Part shown: positions 8,491-17,935 of the stretch, piece by piece | Numbering within the stretch: position 1 is the first letter of the stretch | How the letters are laid out: each line of letters begins with the position of its first letter | Origin: SAR324 cluster bacterium | GTDB lineage: Bacteria; SAR324; NAC60-12 | Direction of reading: 5' to 3' | Assembly: GCA_028282505.1 (NCBI GenBank) | Contig: JANQHV010000119.1 | Coordinates: forward strand, 1-32,539 | DNA length: 32,539 nt | The notes under the pieces: generated by a model | The model's database searches: none | Seen by the model: only the letters and a program-made list of their open reading frames with translations | What the model was told of the DNA's origin: nothing | Translations under genes and position numbers: made by a program

Positions 8491-11400
8491 GTGATTTCTC
8501 CATTCCATGTTTTGTAGTTTTGTTCTGTCCTTAAAGACTGGTCAAGGATTGTCTTCAGAGCATTGACTATCTCAGGAAAGGTTTTCAATGACTTTGACAG
8601 AGCCTGTATGTCAAAAAGAGATGCATTTGAGTGCAAATGGTTTGCCCAGTGAATCAAAGGTTGATAGTTAAAGTCAACACCTAATTTTTTGATTTGATTT
8701 GCAAACTCCTGATAGTCATTGATGGAAGCCGAGTCAGAAATTTCTGTCCAAATGGTGGCAATCTCTTCCTCCAATATCTTCAATAAATCAGGCAAGTGGG
8801 TTAAGATTTCTTGGTCAAGGTTCTCGGAAAAAGCAGTTGTGGTTTCTCCTGTTTGGGGTGTTGTTTCTTTTTTCTCCGTGTAAGGAAGGCATTTCAACAG
8901 TTTCGAAATCAGTTCCGGTTTTTGCACAGGTTTTGTCAAATATCCTTCACAGATTGCCTGTATCGCATCTCTTGTCTCTTTCAGGGCAAATGCCGTAATT
9001 GCAATGATGGGGATATGTTTTGAATGTGCCTGCTTTTTAAGAATAGTAATGGCATCATATCCGTCCATCACCGGCATTTTCATATCCATCAAAATAAGAT
9101 CTGGATTTGATGCTTCAGTCACTGCGAGAGCCTCTTTTCCATTTTCGGCAGTCAGTAAGTGAAATCCATAATCTTGCAAAAATCCCTGGATGAGAGTCCG
9201 ATTGGCTTGAACATCATCAACAATCAAAATGGTTGATGGTTCAAACTGGATTTTGTCAAGGGAGACTTGATCTTGCTCTTTCCTGGTTATTTCAGTTGCA
9301 GGAACCACTTCTACTTCATGCAGAACCACTTTGAAGGCACTTCCTTTTCCTTCTTCACTGGTCACAGAGATATGACCATTCATCATTTCGACTAATCGTT
9401 TGGTGATGGTCAATCCTAAACCGGTCCCACCATATTGAACAGAATTTTGTCCTTTTTGTTGCTCAAACGCTTCAAAAATAGAGGCAATATGGCTGTCGGG
9501 AATACCAACCCCTGTGTCCTCAACGCAAAAGTGAAAGTCAATTTTACTTTGATCATTATTGAGGTATTGATGGTGGGCAGTGAGTTGAATTGTCCCGGAT
9601 TCCGTAAATTTAACCGCATTGCCAATGAGGTTCAAAAACACTTGACGTAAACGAGTTTCGTCCAATAATAGATTTTGTGGCAATTCAGGATCAAGCTTGA
9701 TGTCGAATCCTACACTTTTTTCTGAGAGTTTTAAGGAAAAAATTTGCCGCATTTCATAGAAAATATCCTGAGGAGTGACGGTACGGTAAGAAAGCTCCAG
9801 TTTGCCTGCTTCAATTTTGGAAAGATCCAGAATTCCGTTGATTAAACTGAGTAACGATTTTCCACTGGAGATGATGGAAGCTAAATAAAGCTTTTGCTGC
9901 TCATCGTGAATGATACCATCCAGTATATCCGTAAATCCCAAAATAGCATTCATGGGTGTTCGAATTTCATGGCTCATGTTGGCTAAAAATTCACTTTTTG
10001 CCTGACTGGCAGCCTCTGCTTTTGCTTTAGCCACGGACAAAACTTCCTCAATCCGTTTGCGGTCGGTAATATCACGGATGGTTGTCACACGGGCTGATGT
10101 CCCCTGATACACAATAGATTTTCCACAAATTTCCATTAAAAAGGTAGAATGATCTTTTTTCAACCCTACTGCTTCATAAGGTTTTTCATATCCTGAACGA
10201 ATCTTATCTTTTATGAGCTGGTGAGACTCTGGGGCTGCAACCTCAAGGATATTCATGCCGATGAATTCTTCGATGGAGTAACCAAACAAACTGGCCATGG
10301 CTTGATTTGCATCAACGACAATTCCATTTTCACTGATAGCCACTCCTTCTAAAGTGGCTTCAGATAATTTTCGAAACCGCTCTTCGCTGTGAGCTAGATT
10401 GCGCTCCATCTGTTTGCGCTCTGTGATGTCGTGAATAATTTTTAATTTTGAAATACTGCCATCTGTATTGTTCAAAGGAATATCCGAGAAATCGTAGGTT
10501 TTGTTATTAAAAGGATAATAGATTTCTTCCCGCACGGCCTGCCCTTCCATGACTTTGGGGAAATTACACCAGGGACAAACATCTGTACGTTCATGAAGGT
10601 ATTCATAACATTTACGGTCCCCAAGTGGTCCAAATTCCTTTTCAATGATTGGATTGGTATACTCGATTTCATAGTTCCTGTTGATAATATAAATGCCATC
10701 ATGCATAGAATCCAAAATACCTTTTAATTTATCACGCTCCGTTTGAAGAGCTCTTTCGATAATGCTCCTTTCATAGTTTTCCTGATGAAGTTGATCATTG
10801 GTTTCCAACAGTTCTAAGGTCTTTTCGTCCACCCGTTTTTGTAGCTTCCCCTGAAATTGCTGCTGTTTTCTCTTATAATCCTGAATGGCAAGAGACAGTT
10901 CTTCCATCTTTCGTGCAAGGGAACCCAACTCATCTTTCGAGAATACCCCAATTTTGGAAATGGGGTGATGACCAGCAATGTCAATCGCCGCTTTTTCCAA
11001 GGTAGCAATGGGGTTGAGCAATAAAATACGAGAAGTGATGAAGATCAAAATGAAGATACCAATTGTACTGAAAGCAGAGACACTAAACGTAGCCAGGTAG
11101 ATAGAATCGACCCAATTGACCATCATTGTTTCCTTGATCCCTAAAATAACAACCCAATCCCAGGGCTTGAAGTAGTAAGCAACATAGAGATCTTCATGAT
11201 CTTGATGAGGAATCACTCCCTTCAGCTTGCTGTGTTGTGAGAGATGGATCTGTTCCGCAATGTGCTGCCAATGAGAATGTTCGATATCCGAGTAGATTTC
11301 AGGAGAATAAAAGACAGGTTTTTTGGAAGTATCAAGAGTGACCACAAACCCCTTTTTTTCTCTTGCAATTCGGATAGCTGCTTCTCCCGCTTCACGCTGA

Positions 11401-11627
11401 TAGCTCTTGACATAAAACTCCACATTGTCAAAACCTGTTTTATGCAGCAAATCATAGCGTTGATGGATATCACGCATGATGTAGGCGTCTAACAGTACAT
11501 CCAGATAGCGGTAAGTGGCTTGATAATGACTCGCTTTAGCCTGGTAAAATCCCCATATTCCTAAACCGGTGATCATCGCAAGGATAAACGGGAGGATCAC
11601 TAATAAAAGCTTCGTTTGAATTTTCAT
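8487..11627 (-). CDS. Hybrid histidine kinase with sensor, HAMP, two PAS, HisKA, ATPase and receiver domains
   Basis: This is a 1046-residue inner-membrane sensor. A membrane segment at about 7-28 is followed by a periplasmic region of about 140 residues and a second segment near 175-205. HAMP lies about 200-250, then a coiled coil. PAS1 (300-405) carries Cys340, Cys351 and Cys354 in the pattern KCYEYLH...VCPWC. PAS2 spans about 415-525. HisKA holds ANMSHEIRTPMN (His553), the ATPase has GNAVKFTE, DTGVGIP and GGTGLGL, and a receiver (800-910) carries the phosphoacceptor Asp848 in LILMDMK. The last 110 residues look helical and Hpt-like in placement, but I see no HxxKG motif. It begins six bases after the stop of a TrpX-type binding protein and overlaps the Cds1-like gene by ATGA. 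A binding protein, sensor and two PLP enzymes are therefore probably co-expressed. Confidence 0.92.
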   Translation of the reverse strand: MKIQTKLLLVILPFILAMITGLGIWGFYQAKASHYQATYRYLDVLLDAYIMRDIHQRYDLLHKTGFDNVEFYVKSYQREAGEAAIRIAREKKGFVVTLDTSKKPVFYSPEIYSDIEHSHWQHIAEQIHLSQHSKLKGVIPHQDHEDLYVAYYFKPWDWVVILGIKETMMVNWVDSIYLATFSVSAFSTIGIFILIFITSRILLLNPIATLEKAAIDIAGHHPISKIGVFSKDELGSLARKMEELSLAIQDYKRKQQQFQGKLQKRVDEKTLELLETNDQLHQENYERSIIERALQTERDKLKGILDSMHDGIYIINRNYEIEYTNPIIEKEFGPLGDRKCYEYLHERTDVCPWCNFPKVMEGQAVREEIYYPFNNKTYDFSDIPLNNTDGSISKLKIIHDITERKQMERNLAHSEERFRKLSEATLEGVAISENGIVVDANQAMASLFGYSIEEFIGMNILEVAAPESHQLIKDKIRSGYEKPYEAVGLKKDHSTFLMEICGKSIVYQGTSARVTTIRDITDRKRIEEVLSVAKAKAEAASQAKSEFLANMSHEIRTPMNAILGFTDILDGIIHDEQQKLYLASIISSGKSLLSLINGILDLSKIEAGKLELSYRTVTPQDIFYEMRQIFSLKLSEKSVGFDIKLDPELPQNLLLDETRLRQVFLNLIGNAVKFTESGTIQLTAHHQYLNNDQSKIDFHFCVEDTGVGIPDSHIASIFEAFEQQKGQNSVQYGGTGLGLTITKRLVEMMNGHISVTSEEGKGSAFKVVLHEVEVVPATEITRKEQDQVSLDKIQFEPSTILIVDDVQANRTLIQGFLQDYGFHLLTAENGKEALAVTEASNPDLILMDMKMPVMDGYDAITILKKQAHSKHIPIIAITAFALKETRDAIQAICEGYLTKPVQKPELISKLLKCLPYTEKKETTPQTGETTTAFSENLDQEILTHLPDLLKILEEEIATIWTEISDSASINDYQEFANQIKKLGVDFNYQPLIHWANHLHSNASLFDIQALSKSLKTFPEIVNALKTILDQSLRTEQNYKTWNGEIT

Positions 11628-11633
11628 AATGGC

Positions 11634-12671
11634 CTACCGGTAAATATTATCCTGGGCCAGGTGCAAAATGTCATTGGGCACGACAATTTTCATTTTTAAA
11701 ACGGTATTGTAATTGATTCCTATCTTGGACTGACTTGGCGGTTTGACAGGAATCATTCCTGGATTTTTGCCTTTTAAGATTTGATCAGCAATCCAAGCAG
11801 CTTCACGTCCTGTGGTTTGTGCATCAGGGCTGATGGATATCAAGGCTCCCTGTTTAACTGCTGCAGGAATGGTAGCATAAACGATGGGAATAGATGCTTC
11901 TTGCTGCAATAAATTAAAGTATTGTTCCGTTTCGCCAAGAGGGCCAAGGGGCATCCACAGATAGTCGGCTTGTCCCTGCATGTTTTTCAAACAACGTTTC
12001 GCCTCCTGCAACATGATTTGGAATTGCTCAGTGATCTTACGGTATGTAACAGAACAAGAAATAAAGGTAACATCCTCGCGTTTTTGTGTGATCTTTTTTA
12101 AAAGAGCAATATCTCCCTGGGAGGAAGGATACGTCGAATGGACATAACCAAACCGGATTGGCCGATGGGAAGTAACTGGGCCCACCAAGCGAATGATCAA
12201 GTTGATCTTTGTTTCTCGAAAAACAGTATTGATGATGCCTGTGACATTGGTACCAGTGGGTCGGTTGACTTCTTTAATCAATCCTGCACCTACCGGATCG
12301 GAGACAGTGAAAAATAATATGGGAATGTCGGTTCCAGCCAATACCTTTTGTGCTTCCTGGGAAGCCATTGTGGCATTGGTCACTACCAGATCAGGCCGAT
12401 ACTTAGCCAACTCTTGTCTCAAGAGAGTAGCTGCTCGTTGTCGACTTCCCTCAGCACTGAAATGTACTAATTCAACATTTTTACCTTCAATATGGCCAAA
12501 TGCTTTCAAGTGTGTCAGAAACCATTGTGAATGCTCTAAGACAACAGGAACGGGCATGGTTTCCAGCAGGATGATACGCTTGGTTGTTGTTTGCGCTATT
12601 GTAGCAAATGAAAAACATGTCAATACCATTAAAGGTATAATGAAGATTGTGATCCGGTTCGATTTTATCAT
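11634..12671 (-). CDS. ABC-type substrate-binding protein, TrpX/PF04392 type
   Basis: This is a periplasmic binding protein of about 345 residues with a signal peptide (MIKSNRITIFIIPLMVLTCF..., cut near Ala-Gln before TTTKR). The start at 12671 is preferred because AGGA lies just upstream; a TTG eight codons earlier opens the same frame. Typical ABC_sub_bind features are visible: HFSAEGSRQRAA after the first strand, DLVVTNATMASQEA, and PILFFTVSDPVGAGL. The motif TGTNVTGI and the late ISISPDAQTTGREAA segment also fit. Members of this family bind aromatic amino acids or similar small molecules in the characterised cases. No permease or ATPase gene follows. The next gene, six bases on, is a hybrid kinase with its own periplasmic region, so a sensory role is likely. 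Confidence 0.87.
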   Translation of the reverse strand: MIKSNRITIFIIPLMVLTCFSFATIAQTTTKRIILLETMPVPVVLEHSQWFLTHLKAFGHIEGKNVELVHFSAEGSRQRAATLLRQELAKYRPDLVVTNATMASQEAQKVLAGTDIPILFFTVSDPVGAGLIKEVNRPTGTNVTGIINTVFRETKINLIIRLVGPVTSHRPIRFGYVHSTYPSSQGDIALLKKITQKREDVTFISCSVTYRKITEQFQIMLQEAKRCLKNMQGQADYLWMPLGPLGETEQYFNLLQQEASIPIVYATIPAAVKQGALISISPDAQTTGREAAWIADQILKGKNPGMIPVKPPSQSKIGINYNTVLKMKIVVPNDILHLAQDNIYR

Positions 12672-12748
12672 CTTTCCTGTATCCGATGTCTCCAAACGTT
12701 TTCTCTATTTTGCGTATTTTCCTGTCATTTGGTGGCACAATAAATTGA

Positions 12749-13825
12749 TCAGTATTCCGAAGCAACAGTACTGCGGATGAATCCTCCAATCGTTGTATCG
12801 AAGTCACCATAATACATACGCCATCTTCCATCGGGCAGGACGACAATGTCGGGATCATTTCCTTCTGCCATCGAAGTCACTCCAGTGATTCCAGTCTCCT
12901 CTGCATTTTCCCAGGTTAAACCATCAGTCGAAGTGGCGGTCCAGGAAGCTGTGGGGTCGTTGACATAGAAGAACATGCGGAAAGTTCCATCCGTTTTTTT
13001 GATCACAAAGGGGTGCTCTGCCGATTTATCAATGTTGGAACCTTCACCTACCCGCACTCCAGTCTCTGGAGTCCAATTGAGCATGTCACTGGAAACAGCA
13101 CTATATGTTTGAAAGGGGGTGATTGGTTCATCAGGCATCGGAAGCCGGCTAAAATACATGCGGTATGTGTTATCATCCAAAGTGACCAGGCTACCCCCAC
13201 TGAGACTGTCTTCTCCAAAATCAGACGCTTTGATGCGGATTCCACTTTCTTCCGTAAAGTTCAGACCATCACTGCTGATGGCACTGCCGATACCTGCTTC
13301 TCTATCCACCATGCCGGTAAAAAACAGACGATACCTTCCATCACTCAATTTCACAACACGTGGTTGCCCATGTCCATCGGAAAGACGCACTCCAGATTCC
13401 AGGGTGAAATTTAATCCATCGGTTGAAGTAGAACTCAAAATTCCTACATTTTGGGCAATATAGTATGCACGGTAAGTGTCGTCTGGCAATATCACCACAG
13501 AAATATCTGCTACAGGCAAACCCGCTTCTACCCCTACATCGGAAGGCTGGATACGAATTCCTTCATCAAGCGTCCATCTGGAGGATGTGGTGGAGTCATC
13601 AATAGTCGTCGAATCGTTGGTGGTGGTTGAAGGGTCTGAAGTGGTACCGCCATTAGTATTTGAAGCATCCAAAGTGGACTCACCCGTAGTATTTGAAGCA
13701 TCTGACGTTGTATCACTGATGGAGCTTCCTCCTCCGCCCCCTCCACCTCCACAAGCAGCAAAGATGAAAGCAGAAATGAAGAGTACTAAAATGAGTTGCC
13801 ATCTAAAGTTTAGTGTTTTGATCAT
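12749..13825 (-). CDS. Lipoprotein with beta-propeller-like (BNR/GH43-type) repeats
   Basis: This is a lipoprotein of about 358 residues. The N-terminus MIKTLNFRWQLILVLF...FAAC forms a type II signal with the lipidated Cys at residue 25, followed by a poly-Gly run. A low-complexity Ser/Thr/Asp linker of about 50 residues comes next. The remainder contains repeated units built on a pattern like DGxYRxYF and SSDGLNFTxESGxR. At least five are visible, as expected for a five-bladed propeller resembling sialidase/BNR or glycosidase family 43-type folds. No catalytic residues can be assigned, so binding rather than hydrolysis is as likely. The start at 13825 is used because AAGGA lies six bases upstream. 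It lies upstream of the TrpX-type binding protein with about 77 bases between them, and may or may not be part of that unit. Confidence 0.8.
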   Translation of the reverse strand: MIKTLNFRWQLILVLFISAFIFAACGGGGGGGGSSISDTTSDASNTTGESTLDASNTNGGTTSDPSTTTNDSTTIDDSTTSSRWTLDEGIRIQPSDVGVEAGLPVADISVVILPDDTYRAYYIAQNVGILSSTSTDGLNFTLESGVRLSDGHGQPRVVKLSDGRYRLFFTGMVDREAGIGSAISSDGLNFTEESGIRIKASDFGEDSLSGGSLVTLDDNTYRMYFSRLPMPDEPITPFQTYSAVSSDMLNWTPETGVRVGEGSNIDKSAEHPFVIKKTDGTFRMFFYVNDPTASWTATSTDGLTWENAEETGITGVTSMAEGNDPDIVVLPDGRWRMYYGDFDTTIGGFIRSTVASEY

Positions 13826-14080
13826 TGTCATTCCTTTCTTATTTCTTCAGAAATTTCTCGTTTTTGTGATGTTGTTGCTCCATCATAAAATCTATTCTAA
13901 TTCTTCTCCATAGATCCTGCAAGGCGTACGACTCTCAATAGAGGCAACAACTATTGCCAATCAAGATCCATTTATGTTAGAAGATCTCCTGGAGTCCATG
14001 TGGGTCAAAGAATAGGAGTTGGGTGGGTAAACATACTTTCGATGTTCACTTTTGATCATCCGCAACACCTAATCCTGAAA

Positions 14081-14554
14081 CTACAGATGCTTGCGTGCTG
14101 TGATACGATACGGTTGATAGCCGAGATTCTGCCACGTTAGCTCAGCTTCCGTATTGCCGACAATATAATACAACTCAACGTAGTGTAAATCCCGTTTTGC
14201 AAACCAATCTTCAATTTGTGCAATTAACGATTGGGAAATACCGCGTTGTCGATAATCAGGATCTACCCAGCACACAACAATTTCTCCAATACGTTTAATT
14301 TTGGAAATGGGCATAGCAGGAGATGTCTCTCTGCCTAATAACATACCGACTGGATCATGGTTGACTTCTGCAATCAGTACTTGCGATTTCTCTGATTTCA
14401 CAAATTCTGTGACATATGCACCAAATCCTTGGTCATAATTCTCCTCCAGCTCGATAAAGTAGGCATCTTGAGAACGTTCTCGAACGTGATCGACCAACTG
14501 TTTAAGGCTCTGGACTGTATAGGGAACATCTTCTAATGTTGCTTCTCGTATCAT
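14081..14554 (-). CDS. GNAT-family N-acetyltransferase
   Basis: This 157-residue protein is a single GNAT domain. The N-terminal strand MIREATLEDV is typical. The acetyl-CoA-binding motif A is seen as VDPDYRQRGISQSLIAQIEDW. The C-terminal part (YYIVGNTEAELTWQNLGYQPY) matches the closing strand-helix of the fold. The acceptor substrate, amino acid, small amine or protein, is unknown. The start is the ATG at 14554; a TTG two codons earlier is possible. The gene is transcribed away from the binding protein-phosphatase gene, with no sign of shared control. Beyond its stop, 13826-14080 holds no gene. Confidence 0.88.
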   Translation of the reverse strand: MIREATLEDVPYTVQSLKQLVDHVRERSQDAYFIELEENYDQGFGAYVTEFVKSEKSQVLIAEVNHDPVGMLLGRETSPAMPISKIKRIGEIVVCWVDPDYRQRGISQSLIAQIEDWFAKRDLHYVELYYIVGNTEAELTWQNLGYQPYRITARKHL

Positions 14555-14777
14555 AATCAATATTTCAGATAGTTTAGGGTTGCTGATAGATATGGGCTTA
14601 CGGATTTTCAGAGATTTTTCCAGCTGGAGTGGCGCTTTTCTTTGGTTTCTAATCGTATCACCTGGCTGGAGTTTTCACCAAATCCATAAAACTAATAAAG
14701 GACTTGTGAGTTCCTCTCCTTTGAATATCCTGGCTTTCTCACACTTTTCTGTCACCTTAGATTGCTCTGGTTTATTC

Positions 14778-16700
14778 ATGGAAATATCTTTTCTCAATTG
14801 GTTACGAGCGTACAGTGGTGGTATCCTGGTATTTCTACTGTATGGTACGCTCTCTACTCCAATGGCCGATGATTTACCGAAGAATAAAATACCATTAACC
14901 AAGGTCACGCTTCAACTCAAATGGAAACATCAGTTTCAATTTGCGGGATATTATGCTGCTTTGGAAAAAGGGTATTATCGACAAATAGGATTGGACGTTC
15001 AACTCATCGAAGCCCCAGATCATGAAGAAGCATTTGAACCTGTGTTGCGAGGAGACGCGGAATTTGGAATTGCGATGTCCGATTTAGTGCTATTGAGAGC
15101 GCAAAAAAAACCGGTTGTTGCACTTGCCGCGATTTATCAGCATTCACCATTGATCCTCCTGGCCCCCCAAAGTAAAAAAATTCAAAACATTCACGATTTG
15201 GTGGGGAAAAAGGTGATGATGGAAAATCATGCTGAAGAACTGCTTGCCTACTTGAAATCCGAAGGCGTTCCCTCTTCCAAATTCATCGTGTATCCCCATA
15301 CCTATGACATATCTCAAGTGGCCAGTGGGGAGATTGACGCAATTTCTGCCTATTCGACAGACGAACCTTTCATGCTTAAAGAACAAGGTATTGATTATCA
15401 CGTTTTTTCAGCACGTTCTGGAGGAATTGACTTTTATGGGGATGTGCTATTTACGGTGGAAGCACAAATCGAGCAAAACCCAGAACGAGTTCATCAATTT
15501 CTTCAGGCATCCCTAAAAGGGTGGGGATACGCCTTAAGCCATTCTGAAGAAATAATCGATTTGATACTATCTAAATACAGCCAGAGACATTCTCGAGAGC
15601 ACCTGCGGTTTGAAGCCCAACAATCGAAACGGCTGATTTTGCCAGATGTTGTAGAAATCGGATACATGAACCCAGGGCGTTGGAAACACATTTCCAATAT
15701 TTACGCGGACATGAACATGATTCCTAAAAATGTATCATTGGAAGGCTTTATCTATAGCAAATCTCCTCATCCCGACTTAACCTGGTTGTATTCCATCTTG
15801 GCCGGAACCTTACTGGTATCCCTGATAGGGTTTTTCATTTCAGCACGATTTTACAAATTGAATAAACGTCTACGTTATCAAATCACAAAACGCGAAGAGG
15901 CAGAAAAAAAATTGGTGGCACAAACAGAACAATTGGAAGAAAAAAATCAACAGATCATGCTGGATTTAAAATTAGCCGGTGATGTCCAGACACAACTGTT
16001 TAAAGCATATACCATTCCTTCCTTTCTCAGAATAGCAATTCGTTTTTTTCCTTATGATCACATTTCTGGTGATATTTATAAAGCTTACCTGAATTCTCAG
16101 AACTTATTGAATCTCTTTATTGGAGATGGGACGGGGCATGGCTTAGGGCCTGCTTTGTCAACCATGATGGTGAACACCCTGCTTGCTCAAAATCCAGACT
16201 TTAGCCCAAATCACATGTTACAGGAGCTGAATGATATTTTTTATAGAAACCTGCCCGAAGACTCTTTCATGACGGCAGCTCATCTGCAAATTTCAGAAAT
16301 GGGTCAACTGAAATACGCAACAGCAGGGCATCCTCCGGTTATTATACTTTCTGGAAAAGAACCAACCGTCGTGGAGTTGAGTAGCAGTACTTCACTCTTG
16401 GGTGCTTTTCCTATCTTTACCCCACAAGAAACATCTATCACGCTATCACCTGGAGATCGAGGATACCTGTATACCGATGGAATCACAGAATGGTTGAATC
16501 CTCAGAAGGAAATGTTTGGCGCCGCAAACCTGGAAACCTTTTTACGCGAACATCATTCAAATGATTTGGACATGGTATTATCTCATTTGATGGATCACAT
16601 TTCGAAACAACACGCCCAAGGAGTTCCCTGCAACGATGACATCACCATCATAGCTTTTGAATTTTTAGGGACGGCCGACAAAACGGCAAAACACACTTAA
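14778..16700 (+). CDS. NMT1/THI5-like binding domain fused to a SpoIIE-type PP2C phosphatase
   Basis: This 640-residue single-pass membrane protein has a signal-like N-terminus (MEISFLNWLRAYSGGILVFL) and a periplasmic NMT1/THI5-like domain (about 40-330). That domain includes QLKWKHQFQFAGYYAALEKGYY, a signature of the hydroxymethylpyrimidine/riboflavin-precursor binding branch. A membrane helix (about 334-358) and a coiled coil follow. The cytoplasmic SpoIIE/PP2C phosphatase (about 400-640) has all metal-binding blocks: SGDIY, GDGTGHG, TAGHPP, LYTDGITE and DDITII. It should dephosphorylate a STAS-type anti-sigma antagonist in response to a periplasmic ligand. A candidate STAS protein lies at 30515. 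The frame is open upstream to a TTG at 14580, but those 66 residues look non-coding and would bury the signal peptide. The epimerase gene follows after 11 bases. Confidence 0.9.
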   Translation: MEISFLNWLRAYSGGILVFLLYGTLSTPMADDLPKNKIPLTKVTLQLKWKHQFQFAGYYAALEKGYYRQIGLDVQLIEAPDHEEAFEPVLRGDAEFGIAMSDLVLLRAQKKPVVALAAIYQHSPLILLAPQSKKIQNIHDLVGKKVMMENHAEELLAYLKSEGVPSSKFIVYPHTYDISQVASGEIDAISAYSTDEPFMLKEQGIDYHVFSARSGGIDFYGDVLFTVEAQIEQNPERVHQFLQASLKGWGYALSHSEEIIDLILSKYSQRHSREHLRFEAQQSKRLILPDVVEIGYMNPGRWKHISNIYADMNMIPKNVSLEGFIYSKSPHPDLTWLYSILAGTLLVSLIGFFISARFYKLNKRLRYQITKREEAEKKLVAQTEQLEEKNQQIMLDLKLAGDVQTQLFKAYTIPSFLRIAIRFFPYDHISGDIYKAYLNSQNLLNLFIGDGTGHGLGPALSTMMVNTLLAQNPDFSPNHMLQELNDIFYRNLPEDSFMTAAHLQISEMGQLKYATAGHPPVIILSGKEPTVVELSSSTSLLGAFPIFTPQETSITLSPGDRGYLYTDGITEWLNPQKEMFGAANLETFLREHHSNDLDMVLSHLMDHISKQHAQGVPCNDDITIIAFEFLGTADKTAKHT

Positions 16701-16711
16701 CAGGAAATTTT

Positions 16712-17779
16712 ATGTATGACACTATTTTAATTACAGGAGGTGCGGGTTTTGTAGGTTCGAACCTAGCCCTTTTATGGAAGAAAGACTTTCCAGAAAGCCG
16801 GGTAATTGCCCTGGATAATTTGAAACGGCGCGGGGCTGAATTGAATATTCCCAGGTTAAGAAATGCCGGCGTAGAATACATGCATGGTGACATTCGCAAT
16901 CCAGAAGACCTGGAGTTGGACTGCCCACTTGGTCTAGTCCTGGAATGTTCAGCAGAACCATCTGTATTAGCGGGTTATCACAGCTCTCCTGCATACCTGA
17001 TCAATACCAATTTGATGGGCACCGTTCATTGTTTGGAATTGGTCAGAAAACACCAGGCAGACATTGTTTTTTTATCCACCAGCCGCGTCTATCCTGTCGA
17101 GACCATCAATCAATTGACTTACCGTGAAGAAGCAAAACGTTTAGTGCTGGAGACAGAAACAACAATGCCAGGAGTGAGTGAATTTGGTTTTTCTGAAGCA
17201 TTTCCACTGGCAGGTGCCCGTTCTTTGTATGGCACCACCAAGCTGGCATCCGAACTGCTGTTGACAGAATACATCGACATGTACAATGTCCGTGGAATCA
17301 TCAACCGGTGTGGGGTACTCACGGGGCCCTGGCAAATGGGCAAAGTGGATCAGGGGGTCATTGTGCTTTGGATGGCCCGGCATATTTTTGGAGGACAACT
17401 GTCTTACATTGGGTATGGTGGTCAAGGAAAACAGGTACGGGATATTTTACATGTGGCCGATTTGTATGAGTTGCTCAAACGACAGCTGCAGTCCATTGAT
17501 ACACATAATGGCCAAATATATAATGTTGGAGGAGGTATCTCGCTCAGTCTATCATTGGCCGAACTGACGGATTTTTGTCGTGACATTACTGGCAGAGAAA
17601 TACCTATTGAAAATGTTCCAGAAACACGGGAAGCCGATATTCCTTATTATGTCAGTGATTGTCGTCATGTATGTGCTGCCGCAAGCTGGCAACCCGAGCA
17701 CTCACTTCGAGATATTCTTCAAGAAATTTCCAGTTGGATTGAAGAGCATGCCACACAATTGAAACCCCTCCTGAGTTAA
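16712..17779 (+). CDS. NAD-dependent sugar-nucleotide epimerase/dehydratase, CDP-paratose epimerase-like
   Basis: This 355-residue extended SDR has the NAD-binding motif TGGAGFVGSN near residues 8-17 and the catalytic pair Tyr173/Lys177 in SLYGTTKLASE. The Thr/Ser-containing segment FLSTSRVYPVE also fits. LDNLKRRGAELNIPRL and GVEYMHGDIRN resemble the CDP-paratose 2-epimerase (Tyv/RfbE) branch more than GalE. A role in a deoxysugar or surface-polysaccharide precursor is plausible, but no glycosyltransferase or other sugar gene is nearby. AGGAAATT provides a ribosome-binding site and the gap to the phosphatase gene is 11 bases, so the two are probably co-transcribed. Substrate specificity is uncertain; family assignment is firm. 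Confidence 0.9.
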   Translation: MYDTILITGGAGFVGSNLALLWKKDFPESRVIALDNLKRRGAELNIPRLRNAGVEYMHGDIRNPEDLELDCPLGLVLECSAEPSVLAGYHSSPAYLINTNLMGTVHCLELVRKHQADIVFLSTSRVYPVETINQLTYREEAKRLVLETETTMPGVSEFGFSEAFPLAGARSLYGTTKLASELLLTEYIDMYNVRGIINRCGVLTGPWQMGKVDQGVIVLWMARHIFGGQLSYIGYGGQGKQVRDILHVADLYELLKRQLQSIDTHNGQIYNVGGGISLSLSLAELTDFCRDITGREIPIENVPETREADIPYYVSDCRHVCAAASWQPEHSLRDILQEISSWIEEHATQLKPLLS

Positions 17780-17935
17780 ATTTAAGCATTTCTGCCTTTC
17801 TCTTCCTTTTGGAATCAGCGCATTCACTGAATCGATGAACCTCTATAACCAGAATATGCTCCAATGAAAATAAAGATAGCTGAAATGGCACCTTTCAGAA
17901 TCTCAGTAAAGTAGTTAAAATTTCTTACATCTGCA

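Noticed and set aside
12193-12780. A 195-codon plus-strand reading frame
   Set aside because: It lies opposite the TrpX-type binding protein, whose signal peptide and family motifs are clear. The plus-strand translation resembles no family.
13476-13913. A 145-codon plus-strand frame opposite the lipoprotein N-terminus
   Set aside because: It is the complement of the Gly run and Ser/Thr-rich linker, giving poly-Pro and Val/Ser repeats; the lipobox is on the minus strand.
14580-14777. N-terminal extension of the binding protein-phosphatase gene from a TTG
   Set aside because: The added 66 residues have no family resemblance and would place the signal peptide inside the protein. The ATG at 14778 begins directly at the signal peptide.
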